NCBI GenBank assembly: GCA_947453965.1 | Contig: CANGIQ010000001.1 | Span: 234,446 to 298,445, forward strand | DNA from: Comamonadaceae bacterium | GTDB taxonomy: Bacteria > Pseudomonadota > Gammaproteobacteria > Burkholderiales > Burkholderiaceae_C | Direction: 5' to 3' | DNA: 64,000 bases | Shown here: positions 53,521-62,342 of the stretch, in pieces | How positions within the stretch are numbered: the first letter of the stretch is position 1 | Layout: each line of letters begins with the position of its first letter | Notes under the pieces: generated by a model | Told to the model about the DNA's origin: nothing | Seen by the model: the letters and a program-made list of their open reading frames with translations, nothing else | Database searches by the model: none | Made by a program: the position numbers and the translations under genes

Positions 53521-54574
53521 GAATCGCCAGGGCGGCTTCTTTCACCAGGGCCGGGCCTTTGTAAATCAAGCCGGTGTAGATCTGCACCACGTCTGCACCC
53601 GCTTGGATTTTGGCCACCGCATCGGCGCCACTCAAAATGCCGCCCACGCCAATGATCGGGAAGTTCGATCCCATGGCCGCACGCAACTGGCGAATCACGG
53701 CATTGCTTTTCTCGAACACGGGCGCGCCTGACAGGCCGCCGGTTTCGTCCGCATGGGCCATGCCTTGCACCGCATCGCGTGCGATAGTGGTGTTGGTGGC
53801 GATCACGCCCCACGAAGGCGTGCCTTCATGCACGCAGTGGCGCTTCAAGGTGGCGGCAATCACCGCCACTTGCTCGCTGTCCAGATCAGGCGCGATCTTG
53901 ATGAACACCGGCACTTGTTTGTTGTGCTGTTGGGCCAGTTCGGCGCGGCGTTTGGCCAGCGTGCCAATCAGCGCGTCCAATGCCTCGTCGCTTTGGAGTT
54001 CGCGCAGATTTTTGGTGTTGGGGCTGGAGATGTTCACGGTCACGTAATCGGCATGCGGGTACACGCCGTCCAGGCAAATCAGATAGTCGTCCGCTGCGTT
54101 CTCGATGGGCGTGGCGGCGTTCTTGCCGATGTTCAGGCCCAACAGCATGGGCGTGCCTGACTTGCTGCGGAATTTGGCCAGTTTCACATTGGCCAAGAAA
54201 GCATCCAAGCCCTCGTTGTTAAAACCCAGGCGGTTGATCAGGGCGTTGGCTTGCGGCAGGCGGAACATGCGGGGCTTGGGGTTGCCGGGCTGGCCTTTTG
54301 GGGTGACGGTGCCCACTTCCACAAAACCAAAACCCATGGCCGCCAAGCCGTCGATGCAGTGGGCGTTTTTGTCCAAACCTGCAGCCAAGCCAACGCGGTT
54401 GGGAAAGCGCAAACCGGCCAATTCAATGGGGTCTTGCACCCGGGGTTGGCAGTAGGCCCAGGCCAGCGGTGTGTTTTGGGTGCGCGCCAGCATGGCCAGC
54501 GTGTGCTCATGGGCGGTTTCGGCATCCATGGCAAACAGAAAAGGGCGGGCGAGCGAATAGGGCAACAACGACAT
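53507..54574 (-). CDS. pyrD: Dihydroorotate dehydrogenase (quinone), class 2
   Basis: A 355-residue flavoprotein oxidising dihydroorotate to orotate with quinone. The class 2 N-terminal membrane-associating helices ([26 protein letters not shown]) are present, then [59 protein letters not shown] with the catalytic serine region, and [14 protein letters not shown]. An upstream in-frame extension to 54736 overlaps rpiA's region and is not family sequence; ATG 54574 is right. The 3' end overlaps a decamer repeat. Confidence 0.95.
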   Translation of the reverse strand: MSLLPYSLARPFLFAMDAETAHEHTLAMLARTQNTPLAWAYCQPRVQDPIELAGLRFPNRVGLAAGLDKNAHCIDGLAAMGFGFVEVGTVTPKGQPGNPKPRMFRLPQANALINRLGFNNEGLDAFLANVKLAKFRSKSGTPMLLGLNIGKNAATPIENAADDYLICLDGVYPHADYVTVNISSPNTKNLRELQSDEALDALIGTLAKRRAELAQQHNKQVPVFIKIAPDLDSEQVAVIAATLKRHCVHEGTPSWGVIATNTTIARDAVQGMAHADETGGLSGAPVFEKSNAVIRQLRAAMGSNFPIIGVGGILSGADAVAKIQAGADVVQIYTGLIYKGPALVKEAALAIRDHT

Positions 54575-54618
54575 GGATAATCTCAAGCTTTGGTCAATAC
54601 AACCCCGGATTTTCGCCC

Positions 54619-55335
54619 ATGAGCACCCCACAACACGCAGCCCCCCTGACGCAAGATGAATTGAAGACCTTGGTGGGCCAAGCCGCCTTGCAATACGTGG
54701 TGCCCGGCGAGGTGGTGGGCGTGGGCACAGGTTCAACCGTGAACAAGTTCATCGACGCTTTGGCCACCATCAAGGACCAAATCAAGGGCGCGGTGTCGAG
54801 CTCAGTCGCGTCCACCGAACGCTTGCAAGCCCTGGGCATCCAGGTGTTTGAAGCGGCGGAGGTGGAGAGTCTGTCGGTTTACATCGATGGGGCCGATGAG
54901 ATCGACCACCACGGCTATATGGTCAAGGGCGGTGGTGCGGCGTTGACGCGCGAAAAAATTGTGGCGGCCCAATCCAAGATGTTTGTCTGCATAGCTGATG
55001 AGAGCAAGTTGGTGGATGCGCTTGGCGCGTTTCCCTTGCCCGTGGAAGTGATCCCCATGGCCACGGCACGGGTGATCCGTCAATTCGCAGCCATGGGCGG
55101 CAGCGCCAACGTGCGTTTGAAAGATGGCCAGCCTTTGGTCACCGACAACGGCCAGCACATTGTCGATGTGACGGGCTTGAAAATCAGCAACCCTTTGCAG
55201 TTTGAAACCGAGGTCAGCCAATGGCCGGGTGTGGTCACCGTCGGTGTGTTTGCGCATCAAAAAGCGCAGGTGTGCTTGCTGGGAACGTCCACCGGTGTGA
55301 AGACGCTGAAGTTTGAAGACGGCGCAGCGCGCTGA
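54619..55335 (+). CDS. rpiA: Ribose-5-phosphate isomerase A
   Basis: A 238-residue pentose-phosphate enzyme. Signatures are [58 protein letters not shown] and [12 protein letters not shown]. The catalytic Asp and Glu of the DGADE segment are intact. The frame is open to 54469, but ATG 54619 gives the normal start. It is divergent from pyrD with 44 bases between the starts, both supplying nucleotide precursors. No ribosome site is clear. Confidence 0.95.
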   Translation: MSTPQHAAPLTQDELKTLVGQAALQYVVPGEVVGVGTGSTVNKFIDALATIKDQIKGAVSSSVASTERLQALGIQVFEAAEVESLSVYIDGADEIDHHGYMVKGGGAALTREKIVAAQSKMFVCIADESKLVDALGAFPLPVEVIPMATARVIRQFAAMGGSANVRLKDGQPLVTDNGQHIVDVTGLKISNPLQFETEVSQWPGVVTVGVFAHQKAQVCLLGTSTGVKTLKFEDGAAR

Positions 55336-55373
55336 TCAAGCGTGCACAACGCACGTGCTTGGCCTATAGCTGT

Positions 55374-55985
55374 TTAAAAGGTGGCCATCCAAGCTGCGGT
55401 AGCGATCAATACCGCAGCCATGAAGCGGTTGAAACGCTGTCTGCGCAGGCCCGTGTGATTGGGGCCGTTGAGCCAGTTTCTCAGCATAGAACCAATGAGG
55501 GCGTAGGTGAGGTTGCTGATCAAACCAAAAGCCATCATGGCTGGCAAGACGATGGTCAGGCGTTGCAAGACATCGTCATGTCCTGCCAACCAACCGCTGA
55601 CCAAGGTCAGTGCCAACATCCAGGCCTTGATGTTGACAAACTGCAGCAGCACGCCTTGCACAAACGTGATTTCCAAGCGTTCCGTCTGGGCGTTGGGTGA
55701 TGTTGTGCTGCGCGCCAGCTTGATGGCCAACCACACCAGGTACGACACGCCAATCACTTGAATGGCGAACCGCAATTCGGGCCGCGCCACGATCAACGCG
55801 CCCACTCCGCCCGCACAAATGCTGAGCATCAGCCCCCAGCCCAGCGACACAGACGTCACAAAGGGCAAGGCATGCCGCAGGCCCCTGTTGGCCGCGATGG
55901 CGGTGGACAGGGTGGTGTTGGGGCCGGGCGTAAAGCTGGTGGCTGTGAGCAAGACCAGCAAGGCGGAGAGTTCAGCGGTTTGCAA
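55374..55985 (-). CDS. LysE/RhtB family exporter
   Basis: A 203-residue inner-membrane exporter with about five to six helices. LLVLLTATSFTPGPNTTLSTAIAANRGLRHALPF is the family N-terminus, with the invariant TPGPN segment. FRFAIQVIGVSYLVWLAIKL-like and LLQFVNIKAWMLAL follow. The family exports amino acids or related metabolites. The frame extends into prlC, but TTG 55985 one base past the prlC stop gives the proper N-terminus and translational coupling. Confidence 0.85.
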   Translation of the reverse strand: MQTAELSALLVLLTATSFTPGPNTTLSTAIAANRGLRHALPFVTSVSLGWGLMLSICAGGVGALIVARPELRFAIQVIGVSYLVWLAIKLARSTTSPNAQTERLEITFVQGVLLQFVNIKAWMLALTLVSGWLAGHDDVLQRLTIVLPAMMAFGLISNLTYALIGSMLRNWLNGPNHTGLRRQRFNRFMAAVLIATAAWMATF

Positions 55986-55986
55986 A

Positions 55987-58065
55987 TCAGGCCATGCCTT
56001 GGTGGCGCAACAAGGCGTCGAGTTGCGGCGCACGGCCACGGAAAGCTTTGAACGATTCCATGGCAGGGCGGCTGCCACCGGCTTCTAAAATCGCTTCACG
56101 GTAGCGGCGGCCTGTTTCCATGCTGGGTTCGCCGTCGGCACCTGCCGTCTCTTCAAACGCGGCATAGGCGTCGGCAGACAGGACTTCGGCCCATTTGTAG
56201 CTGTAATAGCCGGCCGCATACCCACCCGCAAAAATATGGCTGAAGGTGTGCAGCGTGCGGCCCCAGGCAGGGCTGGGCAACACGGCCACTTCGGCACGCA
56301 CATCGCGCAGCACCTGCATGAAGTCTTGCGCTTTCTCGCCCTCGGTGTGCAAACGCATGTCCACCAGCGAGAACTCAATTTGGCGCAGGGTTTGCAAACC
56401 GCTTTGGAAGTTTTTGGCGGCCAGCATTTTGTCGAACAGGTCGCGGGGCAAGGGCTCGCCGGTGTCCACATGCGCGGTCATGTGGCGCAACACGCTCCAT
56501 TCCCAGCAGAAGTTTTCCATGAACTGGCTGGGCAGCTCGACCGCGTCCCACTCAACGCCACTGATGCCCGACACATCACGTTCGTTCACTTGGGTCAACA
56601 TGTGGTGCAAGCCGTGGCCACATTCGTGGAAGAGGGTGATGACGTCGTCGTGGGTGAGCAGGGGTGGCTTGCCACCCACGCTTTCCGCGAAATTGCAGAC
56701 CAGATGTGCGACCGGGGTTTGCAAGGTGTTGGTGTCTGGGCGCAACCAACGGGCGCGCACATCGTCCATCCACGCGCCGCCGCGTTTGCCCGCACGTGCG
56801 CCGGGGTCCAGGTAGAACTGTCCTACCAGCACGGGCGGCAGGCCACGTGCGCGCGTGTCTTCGGTGTGGCGCTCAATGCGGTAGAACTCGACCGCTGGGT
56901 GCCACACGGGGGCGTGGTCGCGGCGAATGCTGACCTCAAACAAGGTTTCCACAATCTTGAACAAACCGGCCAGCACCTTGGGCGCGGTGAAGTACGGTTT
57001 GACTTCTTGCTCGCTGAAGGCATAGCGCGCTTCTTTGAGCTTTTCGCCAATGTACGGCCAGTCCCACGGCTGTGGGTCTTGCAGGTTCAGGTGCTCGGCG
57101 GCAAAAGCGCGCATTTCGGTCACGTCTTGTTCAGCGTAGGGGCGGGCGCGTTGGGCCAGGTCACGCAAGAAGGCCATCACCTCGGCGGGCGACTGCGCCA
57201 TTTTGGTGGCCAGCGACACTTCGGCGTAGTTGGCGTAGCCCAAGAGCTGGGCTTCTTCTTGGCGCAGCGCCAAAATTTCTTGCACCCAGGGGGTGTTGTC
57301 TTGTTCGGTTTTTCCCGCCTGCACAGCTTCTGATTGATCAGAGGCCCGTGTGGCGTAAGCACGGTAGAGCTTTTCGCGCAGGGCCGAGCTGTGGGCGAAC
57401 TGCATGATGGGCAGGTAGCACGGCATTTTCAAATTCAGTTTGTGACCCGCCAGGCCATCTTTCTCTGCCGCAGCGCGTGTGGTTTGCAGCACGTCGTCGG
57501 GCACACCGGCCAACTCGTCGGTGGTGACGATGGCCGACCATTGGTCGGTGGCGTCGAGTACGTTCTCACTGAACTTTTGACTTACCTCGGCTTGGCGCTC
57601 TTGAATCGCCGCAAAGCGTTCTTTGGCCGCGCCCACCAGCTCAGCACCCGAGAGCACAAAGTTGCGCATGGCCAAGCTGTGGGCGTGTGTTTGTTCCGCG
57701 TTCAAACTGGCCACATCAATCGCTTTGTACTTGGCGTACAAACGCTCGTCGGCACCTAAGCGTGTGTAAAACTCGGTGACGCGTGGCAGTGCTTCGGTGT
57801 AAGCCGCACGCAGTTCGGGTGTGTCGGCCACAGAATGCAAATGGCTCACGGCGCCCCAAGCGCGGCTGAGCTTTTCAGTCGCCACGTCAAGCACCGCCGC
57901 AATCGCTTTCCACTCAGCGGGGAAGTCCGCTGCGGTGACCTGCTCAAGCGCCGCATCCGCAGCAGGCAACAGCTGGTCGAGTGCAGGCGCAATGTGTTCA
58001 GGTTGGATGACGTCAAACAGCGGATGGTCTGAAAAGTCGAGCAGCGGGTTGGTGGCGTGTGTCAT
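55987..58065 (-). CDS. prlC: Oligopeptidase A, M3 family
   Basis: A 692-residue cytoplasmic zinc metallopeptidase. The HExxH motif is in TLFHECGHGLHHMLT, and the downstream glutamate ligand is in the GVEWDAVELPSQFMENF segment. The N-terminal helical region and the Tyr-rich C-terminus (FSHIFAGGYAAGYYSYKWAEVL) match oligopeptidase A (OpdA/PrlC), which degrades signal peptides and short peptides. It is 10 bases downstream of folD and one base upstream of the LysE gene. Confidence 0.95.
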   Translation of the reverse strand: MTHATNPLLDFSDHPLFDVIQPEHIAPALDQLLPAADAALEQVTAADFPAEWKAIAAVLDVATEKLSRAWGAVSHLHSVADTPELRAAYTEALPRVTEFYTRLGADERLYAKYKAIDVASLNAEQTHAHSLAMRNFVLSGAELVGAAKERFAAIQERQAEVSQKFSENVLDATDQWSAIVTTDELAGVPDDVLQTTRAAAEKDGLAGHKLNLKMPCYLPIMQFAHSSALREKLYRAYATRASDQSEAVQAGKTEQDNTPWVQEILALRQEEAQLLGYANYAEVSLATKMAQSPAEVMAFLRDLAQRARPYAEQDVTEMRAFAAEHLNLQDPQPWDWPYIGEKLKEARYAFSEQEVKPYFTAPKVLAGLFKIVETLFEVSIRRDHAPVWHPAVEFYRIERHTEDTRARGLPPVLVGQFYLDPGARAGKRGGAWMDDVRARWLRPDTNTLQTPVAHLVCNFAESVGGKPPLLTHDDVITLFHECGHGLHHMLTQVNERDVSGISGVEWDAVELPSQFMENFCWEWSVLRHMTAHVDTGEPLPRDLFDKMLAAKNFQSGLQTLRQIEFSLVDMRLHTEGEKAQDFMQVLRDVRAEVAVLPSPAWGRTLHTFSHIFAGGYAAGYYSYKWAEVLSADAYAAFEETAGADGEPSMETGRRYREAILEAGGSRPAMESFKAFRGRAPQLDALLRHQGMA

Positions 58066-58075
58066 GTCAAAAACC

Positions 58076-58936
58076 TCAATGTTTCTCAGATAAGGCCCGT
58101 TGTGCCGATTCCAAGGTGTTGACCAACAACATGGTGATGGTCATCGGCCCCACGCCACCGGGTACCGGGGTGATGTAGCCAGCGACTTCTTTGACACCCT
58201 CAAAGTCCACGTCTCCGCAGAGCTTGCCTTCATCGTTGCGGTTCATGCCTACGTCGAGCACCACCGCGCCGGGTTTGACCATGTCGGCCGTCAGCACATT
58301 GCGTTTGCCCACAGCCGCCACGATCACGTCAGCTTGCAGGGTGAGGGCTTTGAGGTTTTGGGTGCGTGAGTGGGCCACCGTCACCGTGGCATCTTGTTGC
58401 AAGAGCATCAAGGCCATGGGTTTGCCCACGATGTTGCTGCGACCAATCACCACCGCGTGTTTGCCGCGCAAGTCGTAGCCAATGCTCTCCAGCATCTTCA
58501 TGCAGCCGTAGGGGGTGCAAGGCCAAAAGCCGGGCATGCCCGTCATCAAGGCGCCTGCGCTGGCGATGTGAAAACCGTCCACATCCTTGGCTGGGCTGAT
58601 GGCTTCGATCACTTTTTGCGCATCGATGTGGGCAGGCAAGGGCAGTTGCACCAAGATGCCGTGAATGCGATCGTCGTTGTTGAGTGCGTCCACGCGGGCC
58701 AACAAATCGGCTTCGCTCATGCTGGCGTCGTATTTTTCGAGCACCGAATGCAAGCCCGCTTCTTCGCAGGCTTTGACCTTGTTGCGCACATAGACCTGGC
58801 TGGCGGGGTTGTCGCCCACCAGCACCACGGCCAAGCCGGGTGTCAGGCCTTGGGCTTTGAGTTGGGCGGTGTCGGCGGCCACTTGGGCGCGCAGTTGTTT
58901 GGAAAGGGCGTTGCCGTCAATCAGTTGTGCAGTCAT
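58076..58936 (-). CDS. folD: Bifunctional methylenetetrahydrofolate dehydrogenase/cyclohydrolase
   Basis: A 286-residue enzyme of one-carbon metabolism. Signatures include [27 protein letters not shown], with the catalytic Tyr and Lys (YVRNK), [32 protein letters not shown], and [17 protein letters not shown]. Length is normal. It heads the folD-prlC-lysE unit; the response regulator gene upstream ends with its own weak terminator. Confidence 0.97.
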   Translation of the reverse strand: MTAQLIDGNALSKQLRAQVAADTAQLKAQGLTPGLAVVLVGDNPASQVYVRNKVKACEEAGLHSVLEKYDASMSEADLLARVDALNNDDRIHGILVQLPLPAHIDAQKVIEAISPAKDVDGFHIASAGALMTGMPGFWPCTPYGCMKMLESIGYDLRGKHAVVIGRSNIVGKPMALMLLQQDATVTVAHSRTQNLKALTLQADVIVAAVGKRNVLTADMVKPGAVVLDVGMNRNDEGKLCGDVDFEGVKEVAGYITPVPGGVGPMTITMLLVNTLESAQRALSEKH

Positions 58937-58967
58937 GGTCTTGTGTATACAGCGAGAAGGTGGAATT

Positions 58968-58993
58968 GAAAACGCCCGTGGTGAACGGGCGTT
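58968..58993 (-). terminator. Probable terminator after the response regulator gene
   Basis: AACGCCCGT-N5-ACGGGCGTT, a 9-base stem with a TTTTCAATT stretch on the minus strand downstream. It is weaker than the other terminators here because the T tract is interrupted. Confidence 0.65.
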
Positions 58994-59040
58994 GTGGGAG
59001 GGGGTGTCGCGGCGAGCGTCTCAGCGCGAACTGTGGCGCA

Positions 59041-59667
59041 TCAAGCCTTGGGTGCGTTTTGTCCGAGTGCTGTTTTGAGCAAATCGGCCACGGTGTTGGC
59101 ATTGAGCTTTTCCATGATGTTGGCGCGGTGCGCTTCCACGGTTTTGATGCTGATGCCCAGGTCGTCGGCAATTTGCTTATTCAAGCGACCGGCCACGATG
59201 CGTTCCAGGACTTGGGCTTCGCGGGTGGTGAGCTTGGCCATCAGCGCATCGCGGCTGGCGGCTTGTTGGTATTCGGCAAATGCGTCTTTGGCGTGTTCGA
59301 GCATGCGCTCGACCAAGCTGACCAACTCTTCTTCTTTGAACGGCTTTTGGATGAAGTCCATCGCGCCTTTTTTCATGGTGTTCACCGCCATGGGCACGTC
59401 GCCGTGACCGGTGATGAAGACGATGGGCAGGGGGGATTTGCGTTCAATCAGTTTGTCTTGCAACTCCAAGCCGGTCATGCCACCCATGCGGATGTCCACA
59501 ATCAAGCAGGCCACTTCGCGCGCATCGTAGCGGCTGAGGAAAGTTTCAGCGGAATCGAAGCAACGCACACGGTAGTCCTTGCCCTCTAACAACCATTGCA
59601 GTGAGTCGCGAACAGCTTCGTCGTCATCGACAACATAGACCGTACCTTTTTTGGGAATCAAGCTCAT
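59041..59667 (-). CDS. FixJ-type response regulator
   Basis: A 208-residue two-component regulator. The receiver domain has VYVVDDDEAVRDSL, phospho-acceptor Asp58 (CLIVDIRMGGMTG), VFITGHGDVPMAVN and Lys in FIQKPFKEEEL. A LuxR-type helix-turn-helix (about 142-190: LTTREAQVLERIVAG, NKQIADDLGISIKTVEAHR) follows. This arrangement is FixJ/TtrR/DctR-like. ATG 59667 is the natural start; upstream in-frame sequence overlaps the kinase gene. It follows the kinase by 16 bases. Confidence 0.93.
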   Translation of the reverse strand: MSLIPKKGTVYVVDDDEAVRDSLQWLLEGKDYRVRCFDSAETFLSRYDAREVACLIVDIRMGGMTGLELQDKLIERKSPLPIVFITGHGDVPMAVNTMKKGAMDFIQKPFKEEELVSLVERMLEHAKDAFAEYQQAASRDALMAKLTTREAQVLERIVAGRLNKQIADDLGISIKTVEAHRANIMEKLNANTVADLLKTALGQNAPKA

Positions 59668-59683
59668 CAAAAAAACTCCAACC

Positions 59684-62212
59684 TTAGCGAGCCGGTATCC
59701 AGAAGGAAAAGCGACAGCCCGTGATTTCATCGGCATTGTAGAGGTTCTCGGCCTTCATTCGGCCTTGGTGGGATTCCACAATGCTGCGGCACAAATTCAG
59801 GCCAATGCCCATGCCTTCAGGCTTGGTGGAGAAGAAGGCTTCAAACAAACGCTCTAGCACTTCGGGCGCCAAACCTCGGCCGGTGTCGCTGACGCTGAAC
59901 TCGATCACCGCTTGACCTTCTTCGGTGCGTGGCACGACCTTGAGCTCGACCTGGCGGCGGCTCAACGGGCGCTGAGCCGAGTCAATCGATTCCGCCGCGT
60001 TTTTCATCAGGTTGACCAACACCTGTTCGATCAAGATCGGGTCCACATGCAGCTTGGGCAAGCGCTGCGCCACCACTTGGCTCAGGCGCACTTGGCGTCG
60101 TCGCAGTTCAATGTCTGCAAGTTCAACGGCTTCAGCCACCATGGGCGCGACCTCGGCCATGGTGCGGTTGGGTTCGCTGCGTTTGACGAAGCTGCGGATG
60201 CGTTGAATGATTTGCCCGGCCCGTTGTGCCTGGTGGGCAGTTTTCTCCAGCGCCGTCAGCAAATCGGCTTCGCTCAAGTTGTTGGACTTGATGCGCGACA
60301 CCATGCCATTGCAGTAGTTGTTGATGGCGGTCAGCGGTTGGTTCAGCTCATGCGCGACGCTGGACGCCATCTCGCCCATGGTGATCAAACGGCTGGCCGA
60401 TTGGGCCCGCTCGGCTTGGGCTTGCGACTGCTCTTCAGCTTGGCGTCGGGGCGTGATGTCGGTGGCAATCACCATTTGCGCCAAACGGCCATCGACCCAG
60501 TTGAGGTAGCGCGAACGCACTTCGAGCCATTTACCCAATTGGGGGACAAAAATCTCGGCGTTTTCACTCGGCGCTGGGGTGGCTGTGGCGATTTCGTCAC
60601 TTGGAAAGCCGGCGAGTGAATCGTCGGCATCTTCGCGTGTATCGAGCGTGCTGGTTTCTGCGGCTGTGGTTTGCGCGGAGGTGCGCGGCAATCCGGCTTG
60701 CGCCACCAAGTTCAGATGGCCTTCGGTGGTGGTGGTGAACCATTGGCGGTACAGCTTGTTGGCAAACAACAACTCTTGGCTGCCCAAGGGCGCGACCGAA
60801 ACCGAGGCGTCCAAGCCTTCGAGCACGGTGGTGAAACGGTCGTGCGAGGCAGAGAGCTGCTCGCGAATGCGGTTGGGTTCGGTGATGTCGGTCATTGACG
60901 TCATCCAACCGGTCTGTTGGCCCCGCGCATCAATCAAGGGTGACACGTACAAGCGGGCATCAAAAATCTGGCCGTCTTTGCGTTTGACGCGCACTTGAAA
61001 GCCACTGGCGGTGGTGTTGCCTTCAAGCTCTTGCAATAACTTTTCTTGCAAGCTTTGACGATCTTCATCAGGCCAATATGGAAAAGGAGGGTCACGCCCC
61101 ACCAGTTCATCTTCACGCCAACCCGTCATTTGGCAAAACGCGGTGTTCACATAAGTGATCCGACCTTTGAGGTCCATGGCGCGCATGCCCGTGAGCACGG
61201 AGTTTTCCATCGCGCGTCGAAAGTTCGTCTCTGCAATCAGGGCCTGTTGGGCTTGTACGCGCCGACGCGTGTGTTGCCAAGTGCCAATCAACATCCAGGC
61301 GGTCATCGCGCTGAGCAGGGTGACCAGCCAGAACATGCCATTGCCGATCAAACCTTGTGAGGTGCGGTAGGTTTGGGCATGCAAGGACAGGGCGTAGCCT
61401 ACGGGTGTGATGGGCACCTCGTATTCATTGGTTTTGAGCAACCAAGGCAACACCTCCGTGACACGAGGACGGGCTTTGTTGGCTTGACCGGCCAGCACGT
61501 TGTTGTTGGCATCGCGCAAAGAGACTGCGTATTTGTTGGCAATCTCGTCGGGCACGGCATAGCGCAAGATGCCGTCCATGGTGTATTCGGCCATCACCAC
61601 GCCTTCAAATTTGGCGTGGTTCATGATGGGCACTTGCACCTGAAGTTGGGTGATCGAGGCTTGGCTGGCGTGTGTGTAGGTGATGGGTTGCGAGTAGACG
61701 GGCTGACGTAAATCACGCGCCAAATCGAAAGTGCTTTGGGTTTCGGTGTGGCTGAGGGACTCGCCGACTTGATGGATGGCGCTGGGGCTGGCTGTGGCGC
61801 TGGCGTAGTTGGCCCGCACCCGGTTGCGCGCGTCCAGCCAGGTGAGGCTGGTCAGTTCTGGGGTTTGGTTGAGCAGGTTTTGCGCATCGCGTAAAAACCC
61901 TGCCGAGTTGGTTTCGTGGTTGGCAATGTCGCGGGCAATGCGCATCACTTGTTCTTGTTTGTCCAGCAGCCGCAAACGCAAGCGCTGTTGCGCGTATTCC
62001 ACATCGCGTCGCACCACTTCTTGTTCGCGCTCCAGTTCTTCGTATTTCAAATACCAAAACGCACTGGTGATCGCTGCCATGAACAGCACCACCGCTGCCA
62101 AGGGCGCAATGAACGCATAGCGGTCTTGGCGGCTGGGCGTTTGCATGCGCCACCACTGGCGCCAGCGGTGGATCAACGGATAAAACAAGGAAGAAGAGCG
62201 GGTTTTGTTCAT
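59684..62212 (-). CDS. Membrane sensor histidine kinase with two PAS domains
   Basis: An 842-residue kinase. TM1 (about 33-54) and TM2 (about 293-312) bound a periplasmic sensing region of about 235 residues, of the double-Cache/CHASE type by size and pattern. Two PAS domains follow (about 330-448 and 455-588); the second carries an unusual Thr/Ala/Ser-rich insert at about 505-555. The HisKA phospho-acceptor is His621 (SVAHELNQPLTAI). The HATPase has NLMKNAAESI and GRGLAPEVLERLFEAFFSTKPEGMGIGL. It resembles DctB/FixL and pairs with the downstream FixJ-type regulator. The ligand is unknown; a carboxylate is a guess from the DctB likeness. Confidence 0.93.
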   Translation of the reverse strand: MNKTRSSSLFYPLIHRWRQWWRMQTPSRQDRYAFIAPLAAVVLFMAAITSAFWYLKYEELEREQEVVRRDVEYAQQRLRLRLLDKQEQVMRIARDIANHETNSAGFLRDAQNLLNQTPELTSLTWLDARNRVRANYASATASPSAIHQVGESLSHTETQSTFDLARDLRQPVYSQPITYTHASQASITQLQVQVPIMNHAKFEGVVMAEYTMDGILRYAVPDEIANKYAVSLRDANNNVLAGQANKARPRVTEVLPWLLKTNEYEVPITPVGYALSLHAQTYRTSQGLIGNGMFWLVTLLSAMTAWMLIGTWQHTRRRVQAQQALIAETNFRRAMENSVLTGMRAMDLKGRITYVNTAFCQMTGWREDELVGRDPPFPYWPDEDRQSLQEKLLQELEGNTTASGFQVRVKRKDGQIFDARLYVSPLIDARGQQTGWMTSMTDITEPNRIREQLSASHDRFTTVLEGLDASVSVAPLGSQELLFANKLYRQWFTTTTEGHLNLVAQAGLPRTSAQTTAAETSTLDTREDADDSLAGFPSDEIATATPAPSENAEIFVPQLGKWLEVRSRYLNWVDGRLAQMVIATDITPRRQAEEQSQAQAERAQSASRLITMGEMASSVAHELNQPLTAINNYCNGMVSRIKSNNLSEADLLTALEKTAHQAQRAGQIIQRIRSFVKRSEPNRTMAEVAPMVAEAVELADIELRRRQVRLSQVVAQRLPKLHVDPILIEQVLVNLMKNAAESIDSAQRPLSRRQVELKVVPRTEEGQAVIEFSVSDTGRGLAPEVLERLFEAFFSTKPEGMGIGLNLCRSIVESHQGRMKAENLYNADEITGCRFSFWIPAR

Positions 62213-62289
62213 GGAACAAGGATTATGGTTTGGCTTTAAATTTCATAATAAGAAATCAACAGTCGCTATTTGAAATTTGTTAAAAATGT

Positions 62290-62301
62290 GCGAAACTTCG
62301 C
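62290..62301. promoter_or_regulatory. Short inverted repeat in the aceE upstream region
   Basis: GCGAA-AC-TTCGC lies 42 bases before the aceE ATG, in a 130-base AT-rich region shared with the divergent kinase gene. It may be an operator; there is no known match I can assert. Confidence 0.3.
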
Positions 62302-62342
62302 TACATTCGAGTCATAACAAGTGCAACACATAGGAGACAAGC

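Noticed and set aside
56236..57333. 365-residue plus-strand ORF
   Set aside because: Antisense to prlC; low-complexity His/Val/Gly/Gln product.
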